A DNA stretch of 64,000 nucleotides from Pseudorhodoplanes sp. (GCA_019187085.1 JABARS010000004.1:124001-188000), one strand, 5' to 3'. Shown: positions 48,397-58,255, counted from the first letter of the stretch. The notes: generated from the letters alone by a model not told the origin. Translations and numbers: made by a program.

Positions 48397-50016
48397 ATGC
48401 CCGAACGTGATGCGGTCCATGATGTCGTCATTGTCGGCGGCGGCCATAACGGGCTGACCTGCGCGGCCTATCTCGCCAAAGCCGGCTGGCGCGTGAAGGT
48501 GCTGGAGCGCCGCGCGATCGTCGGCGGCGCGGCGGTAACGGAAGAATTCCATCCCGGTTTCCGCAACTCGACGGCCTCCTACACGGTGGGCCTGCTGGCG
48601 CCGCAGGTGATCCGCGATCTCGACCTGCGCCGGCACGGGCTCGCCATCGTCGAGCGCCGCGCGATGAATTTCCTGCCGCTGCCCGACGGGCGGCATCTTT
48701 TGACCGGAGAGGGACGCACGCAGGACGCGGTCGCGGCGTTCAGCGCCCGCGATGCGCAGCGCTATGCGCACTACGGCGAGGAGCTTGCGCGCATCGCCGA
48801 CCTCTTGCGCGAAATCGCCGCCCGCCGACCGCCGAACCTCGTCGAAGGCGCGGGGCTGCGCGGCCTTGCGGAGCTTGTGCGGCTCGGCGCGCTCGGCAAC
48901 CGGCTGCGCGGTCTTTCGATGCGCGGGCGGCGCGCGCTGCTCGACCTGTTCACGCTGTCGGCCGCCGACTATCTCGACCGCTGGTTCGAGAGCGAGCCGG
49001 TCAGGGCGTTGCTCGCCTTCGATTCCATCGTCGGCCATTACGCGAGCCCGATGACGCCGGGCACGGCCTATGTCCTGCTGCACCATGCCTTCGGCGAGGT
49101 GAACGGCAAGCGTGGTATCTGGGGCCATGCGCTCGGCGGCATGGGCGCGATCACGCAGGCGATGGCGAAAGCCGCGCGTGAGGCAGGTGCGAATATCGAG
49201 ACCGGCGCGCCTGTGCACCGGATCGAGATCGAGAAGGGACGCGCGGCCGCGGTAGTGCTCGAGGACGGGCGCGTCGTGCGTGCGCGGGCGGTCGCGGCGA
49301 ACGTCAATCCGAAGCTTCTCTACGGGACGATGGTCGCGCCGGCCGACCTGCCGGGCGAATTCCGCGAGCGCATGGCGCACTGGAAATGCGGGTCGGGGAC
49401 GTTCCGCATGAATGTCGCGCTCTCCGAGTTGCCGGACTTCTCGGCGCTGCCGGGGCGCGCGCCGGCGGACCATCACACCGCCGGCATCATCATCGGCCCG
49501 AGCATCGGCTACATGGACCGCGCCTATCACGATGCGCGCACGCACGGCTGGAGCCGCGAACCGGTGATCGAGATGCTGATCCCCTCGACGCTCGATCCCT
49601 CGCTCGCGCCGCCGGGCGCGCATGTGGCGAGCCTGTTCTGCCAGCACGTCGCGCCGCAATTGCCGGACGGCGCCTCATGGGACGCGCACCGCGAGGAGGT
49701 CGCCGACCTGATGATCGCTACTGTCGAGCGCTATGCGCCGGGCTTCGCGCGCAGCGTGATCGCACGCCAGATTTTCAGCCCGCTCGACCTCGAACGCACC
49801 TTCGGTCTCGTCGGCGGCGACATCTTCCACGGCGCGCTCACCCTCGACCAGCTTTTCTCCGCGCGCCCGATGCTCGGCCACGCCGATTATCGCGGGCCCG
49901 TACGCGGCCTCTATCATTGCGGCGCGGGCGCGCATCCGGGCGGCGGGGTGACCGGCTATCCCGGCCGCAACGCCGCGCGCGTGATTGCGCAGGATTTGCG
50001 GTGGCGGGTGGTGTAA
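48397..50016 (+). CDS. FAD-dependent oxidoreductase (phytoene desaturase-like, PYROXD2-type)
   Basis: 539 residues. Rossmann motif DVVIVGGGHNGLTCAAYLAKAGWRVKVLERR is at about 9-39, and the C-terminal FAD contact YHCGAGAHPGGGVTGYPGRNAAR near 507-529. The fold belongs to the amine-oxidase/phytoene-desaturase superfamily and the tail is like the PYROXD2 branch. Not linked to carotenoid genes here. Substrate unknown. Confidence 0.88.
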   Translation: MPERDAVHDVVIVGGGHNGLTCAAYLAKAGWRVKVLERRAIVGGAAVTEEFHPGFRNSTASYTVGLLAPQVIRDLDLRRHGLAIVERRAMNFLPLPDGRHLLTGEGRTQDAVAAFSARDAQRYAHYGEELARIADLLREIAARRPPNLVEGAGLRGLAELVRLGALGNRLRGLSMRGRRALLDLFTLSAADYLDRWFESEPVRALLAFDSIVGHYASPMTPGTAYVLLHHAFGEVNGKRGIWGHALGGMGAITQAMAKAAREAGANIETGAPVHRIEIEKGRAAAVVLEDGRVVRARAVAANVNPKLLYGTMVAPADLPGEFRERMAHWKCGSGTFRMNVALSELPDFSALPGRAPADHHTAGIIIGPSIGYMDRAYHDARTHGWSREPVIEMLIPSTLDPSLAPPGAHVASLFCQHVAPQLPDGASWDAHREEVADLMIATVERYAPGFARSVIARQIFSPLDLERTFGLVGGDIFHGALTLDQLFSARPMLGHADYRGPVRGLYHCGAGAHPGGGVTGYPGRNAARVIAQDLRWRVV

Positions 50017-50027
50017 AAACTGGCTTG

Positions 50028-50042
50028 GTCCCAAATTGGGAC
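50028..50042. promoter_or_regulatory. Palindromic operator of higBA
   Basis: GTCCCAAATTGGGAC is a perfect odd palindrome, followed by a TATGCT -10-like box at 50044 and the higB GTG at 50060. Autoregulation by HigA or the HigBA complex at this site is the usual pattern. Confidence 0.65.
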
Positions 50043-50059
50043 TATGCTATTGTGCAACA

Positions 50060-50362
50060 GTGAGGATTATCGCCGTCAGCACGCTCAAGACCTTCCTGAG
50101 GCGCAGTCCATCCTATGCCGATGCCAGCGAGCCGCTGATGGCTTGGTATCGGCAGGTGAAGGCGGCGGACTGGTCGGGACCCGCCGACGTCAAGCGGCAG
50201 ATTCGCAGTGCAAGCGTGTTGAAGGGCGGTCGTGTTGTATTCAACATCGCCGGAAACAAATATCGAATTGTGGTCTGGATTAATTATGCCTATCGGGTGG
50301 TCTATATCAGGTTCGTGGGAACACACCGCCAATATGATGCGATCGATGCGCAAACGATCTAG
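50060..50362 (+). CDS. higB: HigB-type mRNA interferase toxin
   Basis: 100 residues from a GTG. The segments GPADVKRQIRSASVLKGGRVVFNIAGNKYRIVVWINYAYRVVYIRFVGTHRQYDAID match the HigB family of ribosome-dependent RNases (RelE superfold). The toxin gene comes first, antitoxin second, as usual for higBA. An operator-like palindrome overlaps the promoter. GC content around 50280-50350 is lower than in neighbours, consistent with mobility of such modules. Confidence 0.88.
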   Translation: MRIIAVSTLKTFLRRSPSYADASEPLMAWYRQVKAADWSGPADVKRQIRSASVLKGGRVVFNIAGNKYRIVVWINYAYRVVYIRFVGTHRQYDAIDAQTI

Positions 50363-50369
50363 AGGCTCC

Positions 50370-50738
50370 ATGGAAATCGCTCCAATCAAGACCCGTCGCG
50401 ACTATCGGCGCACTTTGAAAGAAATCGAGACGCTGATGGGCGCGCGGCGCAATACACCGCAGGGAGATCGGCTCGACATTCTCGTTACTCTGGTGGAGGC
50501 GTGGGAGGCAAAAAATTTTCCTCTCGACTTCCCGGACCCGGTCGAGGCGATCAAATATCATATGGACCAGCGCGGCCTGGAGCCGCGCGATCTGATCCGC
50601 TTCATCGGAAGCCGCAATCGCGTTCACGAAATTCTGAATCGGCGCCGGCCGCTGACGCTCACCATGATCCGGCGTCTGCACGAAGGTCTGGGCATCCCGG
50701 CGGAGTCGCTGATCAAGGCGACAGACCGGGCGGCGTAG
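50370..50738 (+). CDS. higA: HigA-type antitoxin
   Basis: 122 residues. An N-terminal helical part (YRRTLKEIETLMG) binds the toxin; the C-terminal HTH_XRE-like domain includes YHMDQRGLEPRDLIRFIGSRNRVHEILNRRRPLTLTMIRRL. It starts eight bases after higB and should neutralise HigB and repress the operon. ATG chosen after an AGAGG site. Confidence 0.88.
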   Translation: MEIAPIKTRRDYRRTLKEIETLMGARRNTPQGDRLDILVTLVEAWEAKNFPLDFPDPVEAIKYHMDQRGLEPRDLIRFIGSRNRVHEILNRRRPLTLTMIRRLHEGLGIPAESLIKATDRAA

Positions 50739-50747
50739 TCCGATACG

Positions 50748-52724
50748 TCAGGCCGCGGCCTGCTTCAGCCGCCGCAGGTCGGGCGGCGTCGCCTCGTCGG
50801 TGAGCATCGCGAGCGCCTCCTCGAGCGGCACCACCTGCTGGCCCTCGCGGCCGAGACGGCGGATGGAAACCGTGCGCTCGGCGGCTTCCTTCTTGCCGAC
50901 CACGAGCAGGACCGGGACCTTGGCGAGCGAATGCTCGCGCACCTTGTAGTTGATCTTCTCGTTGCGCAGGTCGCCTTCGGCGCGCAGGCCGGCGCGGCGG
51001 GCGAGCGCGACTGTCTCCTGCGCATAGCCGTCGGCATCGGAGGTGATGGTGGCGATGACCGCCTGCACCGGCGACAGCCACAGCGGCAGGTGACCGGCAT
51101 AATGCTCGAGCACGACGCCAAGGAAACGCTCCATCGAACCGCAGATCGCGCGGTGGATCATCACCGGCGGCGTCTTGGAGCCGTCGGCCGCGATATAGAA
51201 GGCCTGGAAGCGCTCCGGCAGGTTGAAGTCCACCTGCGTGGTGCCGCATTGCCAGTCGCGTCCGATCGCGTCGCGCAGCACATATTCGAACTTCGGTCCG
51301 TAGAACGCGCCTTCGCCCGGATTGATCGCGGTCTTGATGCGGTTGCCGCCGCGCGCCTCGATCTGCTTGAGCACGTCCCGCATGATGTTCTCGGCGTGAT
51401 CCCACGCCGCGTCCGAGCCGACGCGCTTCTCGGGTCGGGTGGAGAGCTTGACCGTCAGGTCGCCGGTGAAGCCGAAATCGTCGTAGGTCGACAGGATCAG
51501 GTCGTTGATCTTCAGGCATTCGTCGGCCATCTGCTCCTGGGTGCAGAACACGTGCGCGTCGTCCTGCGTGAAGGCGCGCACGCGCAGAAGCCCGTGCAGC
51601 GCGCCCGAGGGCTCGTAGCGATGCACCACGCCGAACTCGGCGAGCCGCAGCGGCAGTTCGCGGTAGCTGCGCAGCCCGTGCTTGAAAATCTGGATGTGGC
51701 CGGGGCAGTTCATCGGCTTGATGGCGTAGGTGCGCTCGTTGTCCTCGACGCCGTCGCCGGCGGGCTTGGCCGCGAACATGTTCTCGCGGAACCAGCCCCA
51801 GTGGCCGGACGTCTCCCACAGCGACTTGTCGAGCATCTGCGGCGCGTTGACTTCCTGATAGTCGCCCTTCAGGCGCCGGCGCATATAGGCGACGATCTCC
51901 TGGAAGATGGTCCAGCCCTTGGCGTGCCAGAACACGGTGCCCGGACCTTCCTCCTGGAAATGGAACAGGTCCATCTCGCGGCCGAGCTTGCGGTGGTCGC
52001 GCTTCTCGGCTTCCTCGATCTGCTTCAGATAGGCATCGAGGTCTTCCTGCTTTGCGAAAGCTGTGCCGTAGATGCGCGACAGCATCTCGCGGTTCGAATC
52101 GCCGCGCCAATAGGCGCCCGCGACCTTCATCAGCTTGAAGGCGTTGCCGACCTTTCCGGTCGAGGTCATGTGCGGGCCGCGGCACAGGTCGAACCATTCG
52201 CCCTGCTTGTAGATCTTGATCTGCTGGTCGGCCGGGATGGCGTCGACCAGTTCGACCTTGAACAGCTCGCCCTTGTCGCGGAAGACTTTCTTGGCCTCGT
52301 CGCGCGACCACACCTCCTTGGTGAAGGCTTTGTCGCGCGCGATGATCTCGCGCATCTTCTTCTCGATGAGCGGCAGGTCCTCGGGCGTGAACGGCTCGTT
52401 GCGGAAGAAGTCGTAATAGAAGCCGTTCTCGATCACCGGGCCGATCGTGACCTGGGTGCTCGGCCACAATTCCTGCACCGCTTCGGCGAGCACGTGCGCG
52501 GCGTCATGGCGGATCAGCTCCAGCGCGCGCGTGTCCTCGCGGCTGACGAACTCGATCTTGGCGTCCTGCGCGATCGGGTCGGCGAGATCGGCAAGCGCGC
52601 CGTCGAGCGCCATCGCCACGGTGCGCTTGGCCAGCGAGGGCGAGATGCCCTTGGCGATGTCGAGACCGGTTGTGCCTTCGGGAAATTCACGGCGTGCGCC
52701 GTCGGGGAAGGTCAGCGCGACCAT
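50748..52724 (-). CDS. thrS: Threonyl-tRNA synthetase
   Basis: 658 residues. Order: TGS domain (about 1-62), editing domain with HxxxH at about 74-78 (HDAAHVLA), then class II core with motif 2 ([26 protein letters not shown]), Zn ligand Cys in NCPGH and motif 3 ([24 protein letters not shown]). The anticodon-binding domain (about 550-650) closes it. It charges tRNA-Thr with threonine and edits Ser-tRNA. Confidence 0.98.
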   Translation of the reverse strand: MVALTFPDGARREFPEGTTGLDIAKGISPSLAKRTVAMALDGALADLADPIAQDAKIEFVSREDTRALELIRHDAAHVLAEAVQELWPSTQVTIGPVIENGFYYDFFRNEPFTPEDLPLIEKKMREIIARDKAFTKEVWSRDEAKKVFRDKGELFKVELVDAIPADQQIKIYKQGEWFDLCRGPHMTSTGKVGNAFKLMKVAGAYWRGDSNREMLSRIYGTAFAKQEDLDAYLKQIEEAEKRDHRKLGREMDLFHFQEEGPGTVFWHAKGWTIFQEIVAYMRRRLKGDYQEVNAPQMLDKSLWETSGHWGWFRENMFAAKPAGDGVEDNERTYAIKPMNCPGHIQIFKHGLRSYRELPLRLAEFGVVHRYEPSGALHGLLRVRAFTQDDAHVFCTQEQMADECLKINDLILSTYDDFGFTGDLTVKLSTRPEKRVGSDAAWDHAENIMRDVLKQIEARGGNRIKTAINPGEGAFYGPKFEYVLRDAIGRDWQCGTTQVDFNLPERFQAFYIAADGSKTPPVMIHRAICGSMERFLGVVLEHYAGHLPLWLSPVQAVIATITSDADGYAQETVALARRAGLRAEGDLRNEKINYKVREHSLAKVPVLLVVGKKEAAERTVSIRRLGREGQQVVPLEEALAMLTDEATPPDLRRLKQAAA

Positions 52725-52915
52725 CTTTCACTCCTGATTGCTCACTCGCTGCCTACGAATGCAGGTAAGCGGAAACGTGACGGGGATATAGCAAAGGTTG
52801 CGGCTTGTGCAACTCTTTGCGCAACGCCTTGCGCGGCACCCCGCGCGGCGCGGGCGAGCCGGCCGCGGCGGCTGTGACGTTTGCCGCGCCGGCCGCCGTC
52901 CTCTAGCCTGACCGC

Positions 52916-54109
52916 GTGCAGGGACTTTCTCAGAATCGCCATGCGGTCGTCACCGCCTTGGGCGTCACCCAGATATTCGGCTGGGGGTGCTCGTACTATT
53001 TCCCCGCGGTGCTGGCCGAACCGGTCGTGCGGGACACCGGCTGGCCGTTCGAGGCGGTGATTGCCGGGGTCTCCGCCGGGCTGATGACGGCGGGCCTCGT
53101 CTCGCCGCTGGTCGGCCGCCTGATCGCCCGGCGCGGCGGGCGGCCGGCGCTGGCGGCAAGCTCGCTGTTGTTTGCGGCCGGGCTCGGCGTGCTCGCACTG
53201 TCGCCCAATCTTGTCGTGTTCATTGCCGGCTGGATCCTGATCGGCACCGCGATGGGGGCGGGCCTCTATGACGCGGCCTTTGCCGCGCTCGGGCGCGTCT
53301 ACGGCCAATCCGCGCGCGGGGCGATCGCGACGCTGACGCTGTTCGGCGGATTTGCCAGCACCGTGTGCTGGCCGCTCAGTGCTTTCCTCGAAGCGCATCT
53401 GGGCTGGCGCGGGGCGTGCCTGGCCTATGCGGCGATCCACCTGTGCCTGTGTTTCCCGCTGCAATTCGTGCTGCCGGTGACGGCGGCCGAAAAGGCCGAC
53501 CGCGCCGCCGATGCTGCCGTCACCGCGACGGAGCCGCTGCCCCCGCACGACGGCCGGCTGTCCTTCCTCGTCCTGGCCGCGGTCCTGACGCTGACGGCCG
53601 CGATCGGCTCGATCCTTCTGGCGCATCTGATGACGCTGCTCGCCGCGCGCGGCGTCGAGCCCGCGCATGCGATTGCGCTCGGCACGCTGTTCGGGCCGGC
53701 GCAGGTGCTGGCGCGCGTGGTCGAGCGGCTGTTCGGTGTGCATTATCATCCGATCTGGACCATGGTCGCGGCGGTGCTCGCGATCGCTGTCGCGCTCTTT
53801 CTGTTTGCGGGCGGCCTTGCGTTGCCGGCTTTCGTGATCGTGCTGTTTGCCGCGGGCTTCGGGATCAGCTGGATCGCGCGCGGCACCGTGCCGCTCGCGC
53901 TGTTCGGGGCGCGCCGTTATCCGCTGATCATGGGCCGGCTGGCGCTGCCGAGCCTGATCGGACAGGCGCTGGCGCCGACGCTGGGCGCCGTCATCCTCAC
54001 GCGCGCCAGCGCCGAGGTCGCGATCGCGACGCTTGCGGTGGCCGCCGCGCTCAATCTCGTGCTCGTCGCCGTGCTGTTCGCGCTGACCCGCCCGCGCGCG
54101 GGCGCGTGA
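52916..54109 (+). CDS. MFS transporter
   Basis: 397 residues from a GTG, 12 hydrophobic helices. GRLIARRGGRPAL after helix 2 is the MFS loop signature, and GWGCSYYFPAVLAEPVVRDTGW in helix 1 resembles the monocarboxylate/oxalate-formate-like subgroup. Substrate unknown. No regulator or enzyme gene is adjacent. Confidence 0.85.
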   Translation: MQGLSQNRHAVVTALGVTQIFGWGCSYYFPAVLAEPVVRDTGWPFEAVIAGVSAGLMTAGLVSPLVGRLIARRGGRPALAASSLLFAAGLGVLALSPNLVVFIAGWILIGTAMGAGLYDAAFAALGRVYGQSARGAIATLTLFGGFASTVCWPLSAFLEAHLGWRGACLAYAAIHLCLCFPLQFVLPVTAAEKADRAADAAVTATEPLPPHDGRLSFLVLAAVLTLTAAIGSILLAHLMTLLAARGVEPAHAIALGTLFGPAQVLARVVERLFGVHYHPIWTMVAAVLAIAVALFLFAGGLALPAFVIVLFAAGFGISWIARGTVPLALFGARRYPLIMGRLALPSLIGQALAPTLGAVILTRASAEVAIATLAVAAALNLVLVAVLFALTRPRAGA

Positions 54110-54192
54110 GCGGGGCGGCCCGCGCCTTCACATCCGCGTCAGCCGGGGGAGAACGGCTTCGCCGTGCCCGGCCTGCGTGCTATCGGGCTTAC

Positions 54193-55110
54193 GTGAGAAA
54201 GCCCTACCAGATCTGGCGTGACCGGCGCGGGCGTCTGTCGCCGCTGCGTATCACAACGCTCGCGGCGCTGCTGGTGCCGGTCGCGATCGCCGTTCACGCC
54301 TATGCCACGACCGGGTTCGGCGCGCGCCCGCTCAATGATCTCATCCATCGCACCGGCTATTGGTGCCTGATCTTCCTGGCGGCGAGCCTTGCGGTGACGC
54401 CGCTGCGCGCGATCGCGCGCTACGGCGCGCTGATCGACGTGCGCCGCATGCTCGGCGTCGGTGCGTTTGCCTATGCGGCCGCGCACCTTGCGCTCTATGT
54501 CGCCGATCAGCGCTACGACCTGGGGAAGGTCGCAAGTGAGATCGCGCTGCGGCTTTATCTCACCATCGGCTTTACCGCCTGGCTCGGCATGGCGGCGCTG
54601 GCCGTCACCTCGACCGACGCAATGGTGCGCCGCCTCGGCGCCGTGCGCTGGCGGCGCCTGCACCAGATCGTGTATGTGGTGTCGCTGCTCGCGCTCATCC
54701 ATTTTTTCCAGCAGACCAAGGCCGACGTGAGCGTGCCGGTGTTCGTGGCGGGGCTGTTCGTTTGGCTCGCCGGCTACCGGCTGATCGCGGCGCGCCGCCA
54801 CGCGCGCGGACCGCTGCCGACGGCGCTCATCGCGGCGCTGACATTCGGCGCGGCGCTGCTTACCTTCGCGGGCGAGGCGATCGGTATCGCCATCGCCTAT
54901 CGCGTGTCGCCGCTCACCGTGCTGCGTTCGGCGTTCGACTTCTCGTTCGACATCCGTCCGGGCTGGTATGTGCTGGCGGCGGGTCTTGCGGTCACGCTCA
55001 TCGATCTCCTGCGTGCGGCGTTCGCCGCGCAGCCGCGCGCGACCGCCGCCGATCAGGCAGGTTCCGCGTCGTCGGGCGGCCGCTCGTTTGTTCCCCGCCA
55101 GCGTCCGTAG
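54193..55110 (+). CDS. msrQ: MsrQ heme-binding subunit of periplasmic methionine-sulfoxide reductase
   Basis: 305 residues from a GTG. Six or more helices include the heme-ligating histidines in AYAAAHLALYVAD and RRLHQIVYVVSLLALIHFFQQTKAD, a strong match to MsrQ/YedZ. It normally passes electrons from quinones to the molybdoenzyme MsrP, whose gene is usually adjacent. No msrP is in this window, so MsrP may be elsewhere or MsrQ may serve another partner. An additional helix pair follows the core. The 3' end overlaps yidD on the other strand by 58 bases. Confidence 0.88.
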   Translation: MRKPYQIWRDRRGRLSPLRITTLAALLVPVAIAVHAYATTGFGARPLNDLIHRTGYWCLIFLAASLAVTPLRAIARYGALIDVRRMLGVGAFAYAAAHLALYVADQRYDLGKVASEIALRLYLTIGFTAWLGMAALAVTSTDAMVRRLGAVRWRRLHQIVYVVSLLALIHFFQQTKADVSVPVFVAGLFVWLAGYRLIAARRHARGPLPTALIAALTFGAALLTFAGEAIGIAIAYRVSPLTVLRSAFDFSFDIRPGWYVLAAGLAVTLIDLLRAAFAAQPRATAADQAGSASSGGRSFVPRQRP

Positions 55111-55421
55111 CGCCAGGGCAGATACCAGCGCGCCCGCGGCGGCAGCCGGCGCGGTACGAAATCGAGTCCCGACGTCCCGAACGGATGACAGCGGCACATC
55201 CGCGCCAGCGTCATCCAGCCGCCCCCCCACAGGCCGTGCCGGTCGAGCGCTTCGTCGGCATAGGCCGAGCAGGTCGGCAGGTGGCGGCAATGGAACCCGA
55301 CCAGCGCCGACAATGTGTAGCGATAGACCGCCACCAGTCCGCGCGCGGCCAGTCGCGGCAGCCGGCGAACGGTCGCGAGGATGCGTGCGGCGGAGAGACG
55401 GGTTCCGGCGGGTGAGCTCAT
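55053..55421 (-). CDS. yidD: Membrane protein insertion efficiency factor YidD
   Basis: 122 residues, a little longer than usual. The conserved core LVAVYRYTLSALVGFHCRHLPTCSAYADEALDRHGLWGGGWMTLARMCRCHPFGTSGLDFVP contains the three invariant Cys (PTC, RCRC) and the FGTSG motif. It assists membrane protein insertion by YidC. Convergent overlap of 58 bases with msrQ. Confidence 0.95.
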   Translation of the reverse strand: MSSPAGTRLSAARILATVRRLPRLAARGLVAVYRYTLSALVGFHCRHLPTCSAYADEALDRHGLWGGGWMTLARMCRCHPFGTSGLDFVPRRLPPRARWYLPWRYGRWRGTNERPPDDAEPA

Positions 55422-55608
55422 CGAAGTTCCATGCGCCGGCGGCGGCGCGAGACGATAGTTGTATCCAACTCCGGATAACTCCGCACTGGACCGGAATCGA
55501 GAGCGCGACTAGAAGACATGCACGGGGTGACTGCCGTCTCCAGTCCAATCGGCGGATACAAGCCGAACAGCCCAGCGGGCCTCGGGACGGATTTCGGGGG
55601 AGTTGCTG

Positions 55609-56883
55609 ATGCGACTGCTGTCTTGTGCCGTCGCGTGCACATCTGTCTTGATCGCTCTGACCCTGCCGGCGGCGGCCGAGGCGCTGCGTCCGCCCGCGAT
55701 GCAGTTTACGCTGTCTATCGAAGGTCCGGAATCCGCCTGCGCGGATGCCTGCCGCCGTCTCGTCTCGGCGAGCGGCATGATCCGCGCGGACACCGCCACC
55801 GAATTCGAATCCTTTGCCGCGCGTAACGACGTGCGCGGCGCGACCATCGTGCTCGAATCTGAGGGCGGTTCGGTTCTGGGCGCGATCGCGCTCGGCCGCA
55901 GCATCCGCCGGCTCGGCATGACGACGACCGTCGGCCGCGTGGTCGAACTGCCGGGTGCCAGGAGCGGGGCTGCGCGCGCAGGCATCCTGCCGCGCGCCGA
56001 TTGCGAATCGATGTGCGCGTTCGTGCTGCTCGGCGGCGTGGCGCGTCATGTGCCGGACGAGGCGCACGTGCGCGTCCACCAGATCTGGCTCGGCGACCGC
56101 CGCGAGGACGCGGTGGCGGCGAGCTATTCGGCCGAGGATCTCTCACTCGTCCAGCGCGATATCGGCAAGCTCGTTCAATACACGCACGAGATGGGCGGCG
56201 GCGCCGACTTGATCGACGTTTCGCTGCGCATTCCGCCCTGGGAGCCGATGCGCACGCTCACGCCCGCCGAATTGCGGCGCATGCGGCTCGATATCGGGGA
56301 TCGCCCCGAACCAGTGACGGTCGCCTCGTCCGACGCGAGCGCGACGCCGGTGTCCGGCGGAGCCGCGCGCATCGTTGCGGGCCGCGACCGCGGATGGCTG
56401 CTCGGCGAGCGCGACGGCGCGCCGGCGCTGACACGCCGGCATCCGCTGACCGTCGAGGGCGAGGAGATCGGCTACTTCGATCTTGCCATTGTCTGCGGGC
56501 CGGCCGGCGAATACAGGCTCACCTATACCGAGACGCGGCGCAGCCGCGCCGGGCGCACCGATGCGCCGGCTTCGAAAGCGGTGCGTGGCGTGCAGATCCG
56601 GATCGGAACGCGCACGGCCATGCTCGCGGTCCAGTCGTCGGAATGGCGCGCGGACGCCACCGAGCTCGACACGCTCGCGCGCGGCTCGGTGCCGGCAACG
56701 TTCGTGCGGCCGCTCACCGACCATGCCAACCGCTCGCTGACGGTGACGACGGCGGGCGCCCCCGAAGGGGAGACCGCGATCCGCATCGGCAATGCCGGTC
56801 TCGCCGGACATTACCGCCAGTTCGCGTCGGGCTGCGGCCTGCGCGCGGAAGCGGGCCGCGTCAGGCTCTCGCGCAGCGACTAA
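55609..56883 (+). CDS. Exported ClpP/crotonase-like protein
   Basis: 424 residues with a signal peptide (LLSCAVACTSVLIALTLPAAAEA) and ATG after GGGGGAG. The first domain resembles the ClpP/crotonase-like proteins of COG3904. It has SEGGSVLGAIALGRSIRR with a Gly-Gly-Ser turn at 86-88, a likely nucleophile Ser134 in ADCESMCAF, and His157 in VHQIW. A second domain of about 200 residues has no motif I recognise. Cysteines 44, 48, 132 and 136 may form disulfides. Likely a periplasmic serine hydrolase; activity unproven. Confidence 0.75.
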   Translation: MRLLSCAVACTSVLIALTLPAAAEALRPPAMQFTLSIEGPESACADACRRLVSASGMIRADTATEFESFAARNDVRGATIVLESEGGSVLGAIALGRSIRRLGMTTTVGRVVELPGARSGAARAGILPRADCESMCAFVLLGGVARHVPDEAHVRVHQIWLGDRREDAVAASYSAEDLSLVQRDIGKLVQYTHEMGGGADLIDVSLRIPPWEPMRTLTPAELRRMRLDIGDRPEPVTVASSDASATPVSGGAARIVAGRDRGWLLGERDGAPALTRRHPLTVEGEEIGYFDLAIVCGPAGEYRLTYTETRRSRAGRTDAPASKAVRGVQIRIGTRTAMLAVQSSEWRADATELDTLARGSVPATFVRPLTDHANRSLTVTTAGAPEGETAIRIGNAGLAGHYRQFASGCGLRAEAGRVRLSRSD

Positions 56884-56911
56884 CGCGCAACGCATCTGCT
56901 CGGCAATCGCC

Positions 56912-57364
56912 TTATTCGGCGGCCAGCACCTTGCGGCGCTCGTTCTCGATCTTGTCGATGGCGGCGACAACGGCATCGAATGTCAGCAGGGTCGAGGCGT
57001 GACGCGCCTTGTAGTCGCGCACCGGCTCGAGCACGGCGATGTCGGCCCATTTGCCGGCTGGCGGCGCGCCGTTCTCCTTGAGCATGCGGCGCACGGTTTC
57101 GCGCAGCTCGCGCAATTCCTGCGCATGCGCGCCGATCACGTGGCGCGCCATGATCGAGGAGGAGGCCTGGCCGAGCGCGCACGCCTTGACGTCATGGGCG
57201 AAGTCGGTGACGACATCCCGCTCCATCTTCAGGTCCACGGTGACGGTCGAGCCGCACAGCTTGGAATGGGCGGTCGCCGAGCCGTCCGGCTGCGCGAGCC
57301 GGCCGATGCGGGGAATATTTCCCGCCAGTTCCAGGATCCGGTTGTTGTAGACGTCATTGAGCAT
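56912..57364 (-). CDS. IscU/NifU-like iron-sulfur scaffold-related protein
   Basis: 150 residues with the IscU/SufU N-terminal fold: LNDVYNNRILELAGNIPRIG, Cys37 (SKLCGST) and Cys62 (KACALGQASSSIM). The third ligand of scaffold proteins (an R-x-K-C segment) is replaced by YKARHAS, so only two canonical Cys remain. This variant is typical of alphaproteobacteria next to folE/hisI and may act as a carrier or in sulfur relay rather than as a full scaffold. Confidence 0.87.
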   Translation of the reverse strand: MLNDVYNNRILELAGNIPRIGRLAQPDGSATAHSKLCGSTVTVDLKMERDVVTDFAHDVKACALGQASSSIMARHVIGAHAQELRELRETVRRMLKENGAPPAGKWADIAVLEPVRDYKARHASTLLTFDAVVAAIDKIENERRKVLAAE

Positions 57365-57566
57365 GTCTGACGAAAGCCACCTGCATGGCTGACACGGAGC
57401 CGATTGTGTCCGGCCGGCAATCGATTATATAGGAACCTTGCGGGGCGGAGAAAAGCGCCCCGAACGATGGGAATACAGCGTCCACGCCCCGGAATCGGGC
57501 GCGACGCGGCCCACCCGGTGACACCCCCGGCGCAGGATTTGCTGCCGGTCGAACGGAGAGACCGTC

Positions 57567-58217
57567 ATGGACGCCATTCTCAAGCCCTGGCCCAAGCCCG
57601 TCCTGTCCGATCATGTGCGTGCCGCGCCCAAGGGCGTGGAGAACCGCCCGACGCGCGAGGAGGCCGAAGCCGCCGTCCGCACCCTGATCGCCTATGCTGG
57701 CGACGATCCCGCCCGCGAGGGCGTGCTCGACACGCCCAAGCGCGTGATCGGCGCCTACGACGAAATCTATCGCGGCTATCGCGAATGCCCGGCCGAGGTG
57801 CTGGACCGCACCTTCTCGGAAATCGCCGCCTATGACGATTTCGTGCTGGTGCGCGATATCGCCTTCAACTCGCATTGCGAGCATCACATGATGCCGTTCA
57901 TCGGCAAGGCGCATGTCGCCTATCGCCCGGTCGACCGGGTGGTCGGCCTGTCCAAGCTCGCGCGCCTGATCGACGTCTATGCCCGCCGCCTGCAGACGCA
58001 GGAGAAGCTCACCTCGCAGATCGCGAGCGCCATCGACGAGATTCTCGCGCCGAAGGGCGTGGCGGTGATGCTGGAAGCCGAGCACATGTGCATGTCGCTG
58101 CGCGGCGTCGAGAAGCACGGCGCTTCGACCGTGACCACGCTGTTCCTCGGTTCGTTCCGCGAGGATGCGAACGAGCAGGTGCGCTTCATCAGCGCGGTGC
58201 GCGGTCCGTCCCGCTAG
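57567..58217 (+). CDS. folE: GTP cyclohydrolase I
   Basis: 216 residues. Zinc and catalytic motif [17 protein letters not shown] lies at about 109-125, and [19 protein letters not shown] near 175-193, as in FolE. It converts GTP to 7,8-dihydroneopterin triphosphate, the entry to folate (and pterin) synthesis. It is followed by hisI on the same strand, about 100 bases away. Confidence 0.97.
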   Translation: MDAILKPWPKPVLSDHVRAAPKGVENRPTREEAEAAVRTLIAYAGDDPAREGVLDTPKRVIGAYDEIYRGYRECPAEVLDRTFSEIAAYDDFVLVRDIAFNSHCEHHMMPFIGKAHVAYRPVDRVVGLSKLARLIDVYARRLQTQEKLTSQIASAIDEILAPKGVAVMLEAEHMCMSLRGVEKHGASTVTTLFLGSFREDANEQVRFISAVRGPSR

Positions 58218-58222
58218 TGCGG

Positions 58223-58255
58223 ATACCGGCGCGGGCTTGACCGGCGCATCCGCCG
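58223..58255. repeat. Diverged interspersed palindrome after folE
   Basis: GGATACCGG ... GGCGCATCC around GCGCGGGCTTGACC, the same core as the repeat at 14111-14151 but with imperfect arms. Confidence 0.45.

Noticed and set aside
52965-53271. Second small genes inside the MFS transporter
   Set aside because: Shadow frames on both strands of a 12-helix protein.
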